Shown: positions 1-6,681, numbered from the stretch's first letter. The stretch is DNA of 11,994 nt from an uncultured Flavobacteriales bacterium (GCA_913057815.1 CAJXOV010000022.1:1-11994); one strand, 5' to 3'. A program made the numbers and translations. Notes: generated by a model from the letters alone, not told the origin.

Positions 1-33
1 TCGTCGGCAGCGTCAGATGTGTATAAGAGACAG
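1..33 (+). other. Illumina Nextera Read 1 transposase adapter (artefact)
   Basis: These bases match the standard Nextera Read 1 oligonucleotide over its full 33 bases. The last 19 (15-33, AGATGTGTATAAGAGACAG) are the Tn5 mosaic end. This is library-preparation sequence left untrimmed at a contig end, not part of the genome. Real sequence starts at base 34. Confidence 0.98.
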
Positions 34-470
34 ACATCGAAGATATTATCATTAGTAAAGTGCTTTTCTAATCCACCTACTAAATTGTACTCTCTAGAAG
101 TCATTATCTTTTTATTCTCTGCTATATCGAAATCTTGGATGGTGTTAGATTCTGAAGAATCTGCAGCAGTTCCATTTGTTCTCATGTTATCAGCAGCCAA
201 TCTGATTCCTGCTCTAAATACAGTTTCATCAGTTTTGTAATACTTAAACATAAGCATCTCTCCTGGTGTGAATGCCGATCCTGAATACAGGCCAGCTTCA
301 TCAGCTCCTGATAGATCTACTACAGGGAAAGTAAATTGTAAAACTGCATCACCAGCTGAAGGTCTTGTACCTAATTTAGGAGTGAAGTCATTGTTCTCTC
401 TAGTTGTTAACTGAGCGAATGTGTCCTGGATAAATAAGGACACGACAATAAGTAAAATAAGTCGTTTCAT
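34..470 (-). CDS. Outer-membrane beta-barrel-like protein, 3' part missing
   Basis: A minus-strand reading frame starts at ATG 468-470 and stays open for 145 codons until it meets the adapter, so only the N-terminal part is present. It begins MKRLILLIVVSLFIQDTFAQ, a classic Bacteroidota signal peptide ending in an A-Q cleavage site. The mature part has alternating hydrophobic/polar stretches such as VLQFTFPVVDL, MLMFKYYKTD and VFRAGIRLAADN, separated by Asp/Asn/Gly-rich turns, and closes with YNLVGGLEKHF. This suits amphipathic strands of a small outer-membrane barrel. No specific family is recognised and the role is unknown. It is the only minus-strand gene at this edge, separated from the next gene upstream (the anti-sigma candidate) by 333 bases containing a terminator, so it probably has its own promoter. 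Confidence 0.75.
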
Positions 471-803
471 TTTTATAAGGTTTGTTTTTCAACCCGTAAA
501 ATTACTGAAGTTTTTCAATTTATTAGCTCTCTTTAAGCCACTTACTAACAGCATACATGGTATTCTCAGAGTGTCAGCATAATCTAGAGCTTTGAAAAAG
601 AAAAAAATATTGAGCTAATTATTTTACTATCAGGGCCTAAAAATGGAAATCCAAGAATGAGCTTCTTAGATGAGAATATTTAAAAACCGCCCATTTATGT
701 TGAAAACTGGCTAAAAACCAAGAAACCGCTGAGAGCATTCCCTCAGCGGTTCCAACCTTACCAAATAACTTGAAATGAAATAAGCTATTTATTCTTAAAT
801 ATT
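471..803. other. Intergenic region, no gene seen
   Basis: This 333-base stretch lies between the stop of the anti-sigma candidate and the start of the truncated barrel gene. It is AT-rich, with many stops in all frames. The only clear element is the hairpin at 724-751. A promoter for the truncated gene is expected near 480-540; TAATTTTA on the minus strand is a partial match to the Bacteroidota -7 element, but no -33 element lies at the right spacing. Confidence 0.6.
724..751 (-). terminator. Terminator of the sigma/anti-sigma operon
   Basis: A perfect 10-bp stem (AACCGCTGAG, 724-733, pairing with CTCAGCGGTT, 742-751) encloses an 8-base loop, 52 bases past the stop codon of the upstream minus-strand gene. 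On the minus strand it is followed by an interrupted T-rich run (TCTTGGTTTTT), so it fits a rho-independent terminator with a modest U-tract. Confidence 0.75.
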
Positions 804-2168
804 TTAATAACAGATACTTTGACACGAATTCCCATCAAAGTCAACTGCATTTCCTTCTTCATCTATCCTCCATACTACAGTAACACTGAAGCTGTTGTTT
901 TTTCCAGAGTTTATATTAAACGAACTTTTTAATTTCTCTCCTGAATCGTTTACTAAACTCATGTATAAGTGAAGCTCCCTCAGGTTTTCCTTTTTAAACT
1001 TAGAACTCTGACTAATACTAATTCCAGCATTAGCTGCCTCCTCTTGTATAGTTTTCAGCTCACCTTCAGTAGTAGTGTTACTTATTATATGCGTTACTCT
1101 TTTATAATCAATACTTTCTTCTCTATCCTCAGCCAACTCTACTCCCATTGTCTTCACATCTACTTCGTCAGTCTTAGTGAGGATTGACTCAATCTCCAGT
1201 AATGCAGGTATGAGGTTTTCTGATCTTATTTCTTCTAACTCCTTAAAAAGTAGCTCTTTCTTCTCATCCAACTCTTCTAAAGACCTATCCAACCTGTCCG
1301 AGTTATCTTCATAGAGCACATATAACTCGTCTTCACGAATATTGAAAATATCATCCAACTTGTCAGAAGCTTCACCTAATGCTCCAAAGAATTTTTCCTC
1401 ATCTGAAGTATAAAATTCAAAAGCTTTTCCTGATTCATTTTCAACCCAACCTATATCCAAATCAAAATCTCCATTAAATAATAATGATGTTTTACTTTGA
1501 CCGTCATCATTATAGATTACCATTTTCAATTTTTTCAATCTATTCTTTCGGGCATTCATTTTATACTCAAAAATCATCCCCGCCTTTAATGCTTTTACTT
1601 TAATGGCTTCAAATTGATCCGAAGACGTTTCTTCTGAGATATTAAAGACCATTTCATTACTGATTTCATCTTCACTGTAATTATAGCCATAAGAAGAATC
1701 GTTAGGAGTTAAAGAATTGCCAAAATCTGTGAACGAATTTGTTAAAATTTCTAATTCCTCTTTTTCGATAGATTCAGGCTTTATTGTTTCTTCAAATTGA
1801 TCTGCTTTTAGAGCAATAACCGTTTCTGGTTCTTCTAATATATCCTCTGCCGGTTTTTCTACTACTACCTCAGGTTGAATATCCAAAGATTCTACAACCG
1901 CTGGCAGAACCTCTACTTCCTGTTGAATTGGACTATTTGTATTTAAATTGATCAGCATTACTGCTGCTGTGATAATGGTTCCTGTTGTTCCTAACATGAT
2001 AAATGGGTTTTTAAATATGTTTATGAGTTTAAGCCATAGTGAGGTCGCTCCTATCTTAGCAGCCATTGAAGCTGCAAACAGAGTTTGTGTCTGCTCAAAA
2101 CTAATGACTGGAGATTCTGTCTTTGCTATTGAAAAGAGCTGATCTAGGCTATGTATATTTTTATCCAT
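804..2168 (-). CDS. Single-pass membrane protein, probable anti-sigma factor
   Basis: This 454-residue protein is the second gene of an operon with an ECF sigma factor; its ATG lies inside the last codons of the sigma gene (8-base overlap), implying translational coupling. Residues 1-52 form a short cytoplasmic segment with a PVISFEQTQTLF motif, and about 55-75 form one hydrophobic helix. An acidic linker and a large extracytoplasmic part follow. There is no signal peptide and no zinc-binding HxxxCxxC motif, so it is not a ZAS-type anti-sigma factor. The extracytoplasmic part has two similar units (about 174-252 and 357-444) separated by a charged, probably coiled-coil stretch (about 291-316). 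The second unit (ISNTTTEGELKTIQEEAANAGI) resembles, from memory, the C-terminal domain that follows M56/BlaR1-type peptidases in Bacteroidota. Two cysteines (449, 453) end the protein. The anti-sigma role is inferred from gene order and topology. Confidence 0.8.
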   Translation of the reverse strand: MDKNIHSLDQLFSIAKTESPVISFEQTQTLFAASMAAKIGATSLWLKLINIFKNPFIMLGTTGTIITAAVMLINLNTNSPIQQEVEVLPAVVESLDIQPEVVVEKPAEDILEEPETVIALKADQFEETIKPESIEKEELEILTNSFTDFGNSLTPNDSSYGYNYSEDEISNEMVFNISEETSSDQFEAIKVKALKAGMIFEYKMNARKNRLKKLKMVIYNDDGQSKTSLLFNGDFDLDIGWVENESGKAFEFYTSDEEKFFGALGEASDKLDDIFNIREDELYVLYEDNSDRLDRSLEELDEKKELLFKELEEIRSENLIPALLEIESILTKTDEVDVKTMGVELAEDREESIDYKRVTHIISNTTTEGELKTIQEEAANAGISISQSSKFKKENLRELHLYMSLVNDSGEKLKSSFNINSGKNNSFSVTVVWRIDEEGNAVDFDGNSCQSICY

Positions 2169-2649
2169 AATGCTCTTTATTTTCGTTTTTCACATCTAAT
2201 AATTCCTGAAGTTTAATTCTACCTCTTCTTAATCTTTGTTTCACAGCAGACTCTCCTACTTTATGTAAGTCGGCTATTTCTTTAATTGAGTAACCAGTTA
2301 TTTCAAAAAGTATAATGCTTTCGCGCTGCTCTTCTGGTAGCTTAGCTATAGCCTCGTATAACATTCTAGTTTCTATTCTTTCACTCGTATTGTGGGTAGC
2401 TATAGCCAATGACGAGTTTAAATCAATCACTCCAGTTTCAGCTTTTTGTTTTCGATTACTGTTGGCCAATATTTTTATAGATGTACCAATTAAAAAAGAA
2501 AGAATTTTTCCTTTGTCCTTTATATTATCGAATTTCTGGTAAACTGTAATTAAAGTATCATTCATTAAATCTCCATGTTGCATATCGCCATAAACTCGTG
2601 CTTTGCAAAAGCGTTCGAATTGAGCATGAACAGGCTCGTAGATTTTCAT
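2161..2649 (-). CDS. RNA polymerase ECF-type sigma factor
   Basis: An ECF (group IV) sigma-70 protein of 162 residues when started at the ATG at 2647-2649. A TTG at 2676 in the same frame would add nine residues (RNKKQIAF region) but the ATG places sigma region 2 at the usual distance from the N-terminus. Region 2 spans about residues 8-66 (HAQFERFCKARVYGD, then DLMNDTLITVYQKF, equivalent to the DLVQETFLRAW-type helix of the family). Region 4 spans about 95-150, with LPEEQRESIILFEITGYS and the helix-turn-helix SIKEIADLHKVGESAVKQRL that recognises the -35 element. Regions 1 and 3 are absent, as in the family. It directs core polymerase to a small regulon, probably when the overlapping downstream membrane protein releases it. 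No housekeeping-type promoter was seen upstream, in line with autoregulation. Confidence 0.93.
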   Translation of the reverse strand: MKIYEPVHAQFERFCKARVYGDMQHGDLMNDTLITVYQKFDNIKDKGKILSFLIGTSIKILANSNRKQKAETGVIDLNSSLAIATHNTSERIETRMLYEAIAKLPEEQRESIILFEITGYSIKEIADLHKVGESAVKQRLRRGRIKLQELLDVKNENKEHYG

Positions 2650-2702
2650 AAATGCTATTTGTTTCTTATTCCTCAAATTGGATTACTTATACTTCTATAA
2701 CG

Positions 2703-2730
2703 TTAGTGTATTAAGTCAGGAGGAAGTTAC
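2703..2730 (-). promoter_or_regulatory. Possible autoregulated ECF promoter of the sigma operon
   Basis: On the minus strand GTAACTT (2724-2730) is followed after 16 bases by ACTAA (2703-2707), about 54 bases before the sigma ATG. The AAC-containing -35 and the spacing resemble RpoE-like ECF promoters (GAACTT, 16-17 bases, TCTRA). No TAnnTTTG housekeeping element is visible in this intergenic region. The match is by eye and short, so it is tentative. Confidence 0.25.
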
Positions 2731-2790
2731 ATCGAAATCACGAATAACTGTTAAGTGACTGATATAAAAAGAGAAAGAATTTGTTTCATA

Positions 2791-2802
2791 GCGTTGCAAC
2801 GC
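2791..2802. repeat. 12-bp perfect palindrome
   Basis: GCGTTGCAACGC is a perfect palindrome in the region between the typA terminator and the sigma gene, upstream of the putative sigma promoter. It could be a protein-binding site. Nine of its bases (GCGTTGCAA) recur at 4686-4694 in the typA leader, on the other side of typA. Confidence 0.35.
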
Positions 2803-2821
2803 GTAATCACCTAAAAAAAGG

Positions 2822-2854
2822 GACAAAAAAAAGCCACTCATATAGAGTGGCTTT
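2822..2854 (-). terminator. Strong rho-independent terminator of typA
   Basis: A perfect 10-bp stem (AAAGCCACTC at 2830-2839 with GAGTGGCTTT at 2845-2854) and a 5-base loop sit 33 bases past the typA stop codon. On the minus strand the stem runs straight into a long T-tract (down to about 2824). This is a textbook intrinsic terminator and separates typA from the sigma operon on the same strand. Confidence 0.93.
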
Positions 2855-2886
2855 AATAATATTGAAAAAACTTAGAGTCTAAATAT

Positions 2887-4668
2887 CTATCCTCTAGCTT
2901 TGTTAGAGAAGCTTATTTTTCTCATTCTTAAGCTTTCAGGAGTAACCTCTAAATACTCATCTTCCTTAATATACTCCATACACTCCTCTAAAGAGAATTT
3001 AACTGCTGGAGCTATTTTAGCACTGTTATCAGCACCTGATGAACGCATGTTAGTAAGCTGCTTTCCTTTGATAGCGTTTACTGCTAAATCATTATCTCTA
3101 GAATGCTCACCTATAACCTGACCTACATAAATCTGATCACCTGGCTCTATGAAGAATTTACCTCTATCCTGAAGTTTGTCTAAAGAGAAAGCCAATACCT
3201 GACCAGCTACCATAGAAGTTAAAGAACCTTTATGACGAGCATTGATTCCTTCTTTTACCGGCTTGTATTCACTGAATCTATGATTCATTACAGCCTGACC
3301 AGAAGTAGCAGTAAGAATGTTATTTCTTAATCCGATTAATCCTCTAGAAGGAATATCGAATTCAAGATGAAGAATGTCTCCCTTAGGTTCCATTACTAAC
3401 ATGTCTCCTTTTCTCTGTGTAATAAGTTCAATAGCTTTTCCTGAAGTAGGCTCAGGAACTTCAACTACTAACGTTTCGAAAGGTTCACATTTCTTACCAT
3501 CTATAGTTTTGAATATAACCTGAGGCTTTCCTACCTGAAGTTCATATCCTTCTCTTCTCATAGTTTCTATAAGAACAGATAAATGAAGAATTCCTCTTCC
3601 GTATACGTTAAATGAATCTTCTCTATCAGTATCTTCTACTCTAAGAGCTAAATTCTTTTCAGTTTCTTTATAAAGTCTATCTCTTAAATGTCTAGAGGTT
3701 ACAAACTTTCCTTCTTTACCGAAGAATGGAGAATTATTAATGGTGAAAAGCATACTCATAGTAGGCTCATCTATACTAATTCTCTCTAAAGCTACAGGAT
3801 TCTCTACAGAAGATAATGTATCTCCAATTTCGAAATCTTCTATTCCAACTATGGCACATAAATCACCACTTCTAGCAGAAGTTACTTTCTCTTTCCCTAA
3901 TCCTTCGAACACATAAAGTTCCTTAACTCTTACTTTCTTCTGACCCTCTTTCTTGATTAACATCAAGTCTTGGCCTTCTTTGATATCTCCCTGCTTTATT
4001 CTACCGATAGCTAATCTCCCTTGGAATGTATTATAATCCAAAGATGTAATCTGCATCTGAGGATCTCCCTCAATGTATTCTGCTTCCGGAATTTCTGCTA
4101 CGATAGCATCTAACAATGGAATAATATTATCGGTCTTATTCTTCCAATCAGTACTCATCCAACCAAACTTAGAAGACCCATAAAGAGCTTTAAAGTCTAA
4201 TTGATCATCAGTAGCTTCTAAGTTGAACATAAGTTCATAAACAGATTCCTGAACTTCATCAGGTCTACAGTTTTCCTTATCTACTTTATTTACTACTACT
4301 ATAGGCTTAAGATTTAACTCAATGGCCTTTTTCATAACAAATCTAGTCTGAGGCATAGCTCCTTCGAAAGCATCTACAAGAAGAATAACACCATCAGCCA
4401 TTTTAAGAACACGCTCTACTTCCCCTCCGAAATCGGAGTGACCTGGAGTATCTATAATGTTAATTTTAACATCTTTATATCTAGCAGATACGTTTTTAGA
4501 CAGAATAGTAATTCCTCTTTCTCTCTCTAAATCGTTATTGTCTAGAATTAATTCAGTAGTCTCTTTACGCGTATCCATTACTTGACACTCATAAATAATC
4601 TTATCCACCAAAGTGGTCTTTCCGTGATCTACGTGGGCTATAATAGCTATATTTCTTATTGACTGCAT
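2887..4668 (-). CDS. typA: Ribosome-associated translational GTPase TypA/BipA
   Basis: A complete 593-residue TypA/BipA, close to the usual length of about 600. This GTPase binds the 70S ribosome at the EF-G site and helps 50S assembly and translation under cold and other stress. GTP-binding motifs are intact: G1 AHVDHGKTTL (11-20) with the catalytic His of DHGK, G2 RGITI (51-55), G3 DTPGH (73-77), G4 NKVD (127-130) and G5 around GSSK (164-167). The stretch after G5 (GWMSTDW) is typical of BipA. Beta-barrel domain 2 and two EF-G-like alpha/beta domains follow (YGRGILHLSVLIETMRREGYE; SRGLIGLRNNILTATSGQAVMNH), and the C-terminal 110 or so residues carry the BipA-specific domain (KGKQLTNMRSSGAD, PESLRMRK). 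It is transcribed alone, with its own promoter at 4729-4756 and a strong terminator. Nothing is missing. Confidence 0.98.
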   Translation of the reverse strand: MQSIRNIAIIAHVDHGKTTLVDKIIYECQVMDTRKETTELILDNNDLERERGITILSKNVSARYKDVKINIIDTPGHSDFGGEVERVLKMADGVILLVDAFEGAMPQTRFVMKKAIELNLKPIVVVNKVDKENCRPDEVQESVYELMFNLEATDDQLDFKALYGSSKFGWMSTDWKNKTDNIIPLLDAIVAEIPEAEYIEGDPQMQITSLDYNTFQGRLAIGRIKQGDIKEGQDLMLIKKEGQKKVRVKELYVFEGLGKEKVTSARSGDLCAIVGIEDFEIGDTLSSVENPVALERISIDEPTMSMLFTINNSPFFGKEGKFVTSRHLRDRLYKETEKNLALRVEDTDREDSFNVYGRGILHLSVLIETMRREGYELQVGKPQVIFKTIDGKKCEPFETLVVEVPEPTSGKAIELITQRKGDMLVMEPKGDILHLEFDIPSRGLIGLRNNILTATSGQAVMNHRFSEYKPVKEGINARHKGSLTSMVAGQVLAFSLDKLQDRGKFFIEPGDQIYVGQVIGEHSRDNDLAVNAIKGKQLTNMRSSGADNSAKIAPAVKFSLEECMEYIKEDEYLEVTPESLRMRKISFSNKARG

Positions 4669-4690
4669 GCAGCTGTTTTTTTCTGGCGTT

Positions 4691-4707
4691 GCAATATCGG
4701 ATATCGC
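4691..4707 (-). promoter_or_regulatory. Small hairpin in the typA 5' leader
   Basis: In the predicted typA leader RNA, GCGAUAU pairs with AUAUUGC (one G-U pair) around a 3-base loop, ending 22 bases before the ATG. It lies between the promoter and the ribosome-binding region. It may tune translation or mRNA stability; no known riboswitch or thermometer family is recognised. Confidence 0.35.
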
Positions 4708-4728
4708 TTACCTAATTTTTTCAGCCTG

Positions 4729-4756
4729 CAAAAGTAGTCTAACCCTTAGAATTCAA
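4729..4756 (-). promoter_or_regulatory. Housekeeping promoter of typA (Bacteroidota -33/-7 type)
   Basis: On the minus strand TACTTTTG (4729-4736) is an exact match to the Bacteroidota -7 consensus TAnnTTTG. A TTG (4754-4756) lies 17 bases upstream as the -33 element. Transcription would start near 4722, giving a leader of about 54 bases before the typA ATG. Confidence 0.7.
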
Positions 4757-4789
4757 GCGTTTTTATTAGATTTTTTTGTTACAGAATCA

Positions 4790-4821
4790 TTGTTCATTTA
4801 TCAATTAGTCGACTAAATGTG
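4790..4821 (+). promoter_or_regulatory. Possible promoter of the small secreted-protein gene
   Basis: TTG (4790-4792), a 21-base spacer and TAAATGTG (4814-4821) form a one-mismatch version of the Bacteroidota promoter, about 60 bases before the ATG at 4881. It diverges from the typA promoter. Confidence 0.35.
4805..4816. promoter_or_regulatory. 12-bp palindrome, candidate operator
   Basis: TTAGTCGACTAA is a perfect palindrome in the divergent region between typA and the gene at 4881. It overlaps the putative -7 element of the rightward promoter, a place where a dimeric repressor would block polymerase. No regulator gene is linked to it here. Confidence 0.3.
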
Positions 4822-4880
4822 GTGGTTCATAACTAAAAAAAATCTAAATTGTAGCCGTACAAACTTAATAACCTTACAAA

Positions 4881-5312
4881 ATGAAATCAATTATACTCTC
4901 CCTAGCAGGATGTATTCTGCTGTGCGCAAATGTCTTATCTCAAGGGGACAGCGAATGTACTGCCAATGTTGAAGCCTTAGAAAAACAAATCAGAATTTTA
5001 GCAGAAGAACTAGGCGACAATTCCATTCTCGAAGAATTAGATGCTCTAAAAGCAGAACAAATGTCAGATGAAAGAATTACTCTTTCTGAAAAAGACCCTA
5101 ATCCATACGAAGTTTCAAAAGAAATTAGACTAAGTATTCCTAATCAAGCTTCAGAAGTAGAAGTCGTATTTTTGAACTCTCTAGGACAAAAACTTAAAAC
5201 AGTAGATATTCCAGAAAGAGGTGAAACTTCGATTAAGGTATATATGTCTGAATATTTATTGGAAGATTACACTTACGAGCTAGTTGTAGATGGTCAACCG
5301 GTAAAATCATAA
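4881..5312 (+). CDS. Small secreted coiled-coil protein with a T9SS-CTD-like tail
   Basis: This 143-residue protein starts with a clear signal peptide (MKSIILSLAGCILLCANVLS, cleavage about residue 20). Residues 27-62 are a Leu/Glu-rich heptad-like segment (EALEKQIRILAEELG) likely to form a coiled coil. Residues 67-143 resemble the immunoglobulin-like C-terminal sorting domain of the Bacteroidota type IX secretion system: L..KDPNPYE, strand IRLSIP, strand VEVVFLNSLGQKLKTV, RGETSIKV, and YTYELVVDGQ. The terminal strand with the usual basic K-x-x-V-x-K ending is absent; the protein stops at VDGQPVKS. The tail may therefore be only a structural fold or a worn sorting signal. The combination resembles, from memory, the last part of larger Bacteroidota surface proteins. 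It is a single-gene unit with its own terminator. Role unknown. Confidence 0.85.
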   Translation: MKSIILSLAGCILLCANVLSQGDSECTANVEALEKQIRILAEELGDNSILEELDALKAEQMSDERITLSEKDPNPYEVSKEIRLSIPNQASEVEVVFLNSLGQKLKTVDIPERGETSIKVYMSEYLLEDYTYELVVDGQPVKS

Positions 5313-5354
5313 TATTCTGAGGAAAGTGTTATTTTCAGAATCACTCTATAGAGG

Positions 5355-5380
5355 AAGCCATCTTAGGATGGCTTTTTTTT
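5355..5380 (+). terminator. Rho-independent terminator of the small secreted-protein gene
   Basis: An 8-bp perfect stem (AAGCCATC 5355-5362, GATGGCTT 5367-5374) with a TTAG loop runs into a T-tract to 5380. It lies 43 bases past the stop at 5312. The convergent gene ending at 5397 would also read through this hairpin, but without a T-tract after it on that strand. Confidence 0.92.
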
Positions 5381-5396
5381 GTCCAATAAAATGTAA

Positions 5397-6647
5397 TTAG
5401 AAATACTGACCTATTCCAAACACAAAGCCTTTTTGCTTTAGATGTCTAGTATCTATCCCATAATCTATTCTAAAAACTGCTTGAGAGAATGGCTTGTAAA
5501 TAAATCGAGCGCCTACTCCAGTAAAAAACTGAAGAGATTCCTGGGCTCCGTTAATTGATATCTTTTCACCAGGATATCTCCATACACCAGTATCTACAAA
5601 TCCTACAGATTGTACCGCTACATTTTTTCTATCAATAACTGAATATCTATATTCAGCATTTATAATAAACGAAGCCGTCCCTCTCTCCTGTCTGTTTCCA
5701 GAACCTCTTATATTAACATTGCTATCTAATACAAAAGGTGCAAAAGGTGAATCTGTATTAGTAGCTATTCCTGTTTTAGCTCTAAAAGCTACATTGCTAC
5801 GCTTTTTAATTCTATGATAATACTTATACTGGGCCAATACAAGGTTGAAATCTCCTTCGGCATCCAGATTTATCACTTGTGTAAAATTCAGGAAAACGGA
5901 ATATCCACTCACTAAATGATAAAAATAAGTCTCATTATTTCTGAAAAACTCTTGTGAGAATAAATATTTGCGGTGCAAAAAGTCACTGGGAAATCCATTT
6001 ACATTCTCTCCATCCACACTATATTCTTCCGTGAAAAAAGCTCCCGTTAATTTCAAAGTGTTTCTAGGAGTAAAATAATAGAGCCCACTTAGGCGGAAAT
6101 TATCCTTGTCATACAGGTAATTTACAGACTGATTTTGAAGAGACACAGGTTCTAAGGAGGCTTGCTTAGAAATTTCCAACTCTATTCCAAATGGCTTTCC
6201 TTTGATAAAAGGAAGTTTAGCAGAAGCACTATAATTACTCCTATTATCAGTGTTTATGTATGACAAATTATAGGCTAAACCTACTCCTAGAGAACTCGAG
6301 TTTCCTAGGCCTACTTGCCAGTAAACATTCTCTTTCACTCCTCCTAAGTCTACTATTGGGTATGCAGTTATCACCTCATACAACTCAAACGTAACTTTAA
6401 TTTCATTAGGCAGACTATCAATTCTCAGATGAACATGGCCATATTCAGGAAGGCTTACAAGATTTTTTCTGTCCTTCTCTAATTTTTCTAAAGTACCTAG
6501 TTCACCTACTTCACTCTGTACATAGTTCATCAGGTAACTAGATGAGTTTTTAGTTTCTCCATAAAAACCAACATATCCAATAACCTTTTGACCTAAACAA
6601 TAGGAACTAGTAAATAACAGAAGACAATATGTAATTATGACTTTCAA
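5397..6647 (-). CDS. Small Omp85/BamA-superfamily outer-membrane protein, one POTRA-like domain
   Basis: The frame has no ATG near its 5' end; the first is 47 codons in, after the signal peptide. TTG codons at 6668, 6656 and 6647 are possible starts. TTG 6647 is preferred because it gives a compact signal peptide (MKVIITYCLLLFTSSYCLGQ) and lies downstream of a promoter-like TACATTTG (6654-6661); a start at 6668 would add seven residues. From 6647 the protein has 416 residues. Residues 21-98 show a POTRA-like order (KVIGYVGFYG strand, two helices, then VHLRIDS and IKVTFELYEV strands). Residues 99-416 form a barrel with amphipathic strands, the Omp85 xRGxx lid-loop motif (NIRGSGNR, 312-319) and a terminal aromatic residue (QYF). 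Family members insert or export proteins across the outer membrane, but BamA has five POTRA domains, so this is a paralogue of unknown job. It is monocistronic. Confidence 0.82.
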   Translation of the reverse strand: MKVIITYCLLLFTSSYCLGQKVIGYVGFYGETKNSSSYLMNYVQSEVGELGTLEKLEKDRKNLVSLPEYGHVHLRIDSLPNEIKVTFELYEVITAYPIVDLGGVKENVYWQVGLGNSSSLGVGLAYNLSYINTDNRSNYSASAKLPFIKGKPFGIELEISKQASLEPVSLQNQSVNYLYDKDNFRLSGLYYFTPRNTLKLTGAFFTEEYSVDGENVNGFPSDFLHRKYLFSQEFFRNNETYFYHLVSGYSVFLNFTQVINLDAEGDFNLVLAQYKYYHRIKKRSNVAFRAKTGIATNTDSPFAPFVLDSNVNIRGSGNRQERGTASFIINAEYRYSVIDRKNVAVQSVGFVDTGVWRYPGEKISINGAQESLQFFTGVGARFIYKPFSQAVFRIDYGIDTRHLKQKGFVFGIGQYF

Positions 6648-6653
6648 TGAACG

Positions 6654-6681
6654 CAAATGTAAATTCAAGATTCGATTGAAA
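6654..6681 (-). promoter_or_regulatory. Possible promoter of the Omp85-like gene
   Basis: TACATTTG (6654-6661, minus strand) matches TAnnTTTG exactly; TTTC at 6678-6681 is an imperfect -33 element at a 16-base spacing. It would start transcription within a few bases of the TTG at 6647, giving almost no leader. Either the mRNA is leaderless or the match is fortuitous. Confidence 0.3.

Noticed and set aside
15..33. Tn5 mosaic end as sign of a mobile element
   Set aside because: It is part of the complete library adapter at the contig edge; there is no transposase or second end in the window.
19..240. Plus-strand open frame of 73 codons
   Set aside because: It begins inside the sequencing adapter and runs antisense to the truncated barrel gene, so it is not a gene.
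522..619. 8-bp inverted repeat (ATTAGCTC at 522-529, GAGCTAAT at 612-619)
   Set aside because: The arms are short and 82 bases apart in AT-rich DNA; no target duplication or transposase accompanies them.
637..825. Minus-strand open frame of 62 codons
   Set aside because: It overlaps the end of the anti-sigma candidate and runs straight through the terminator hairpin; its start is inside the upstream gene and the product shows no recognisable features.
4663..4672. Palindrome CTGCATGCAG across the typA start codon
   Set aside because: As RNA it can only form a three-base-pair stem, so it is unlikely to control translation; it looks like chance.
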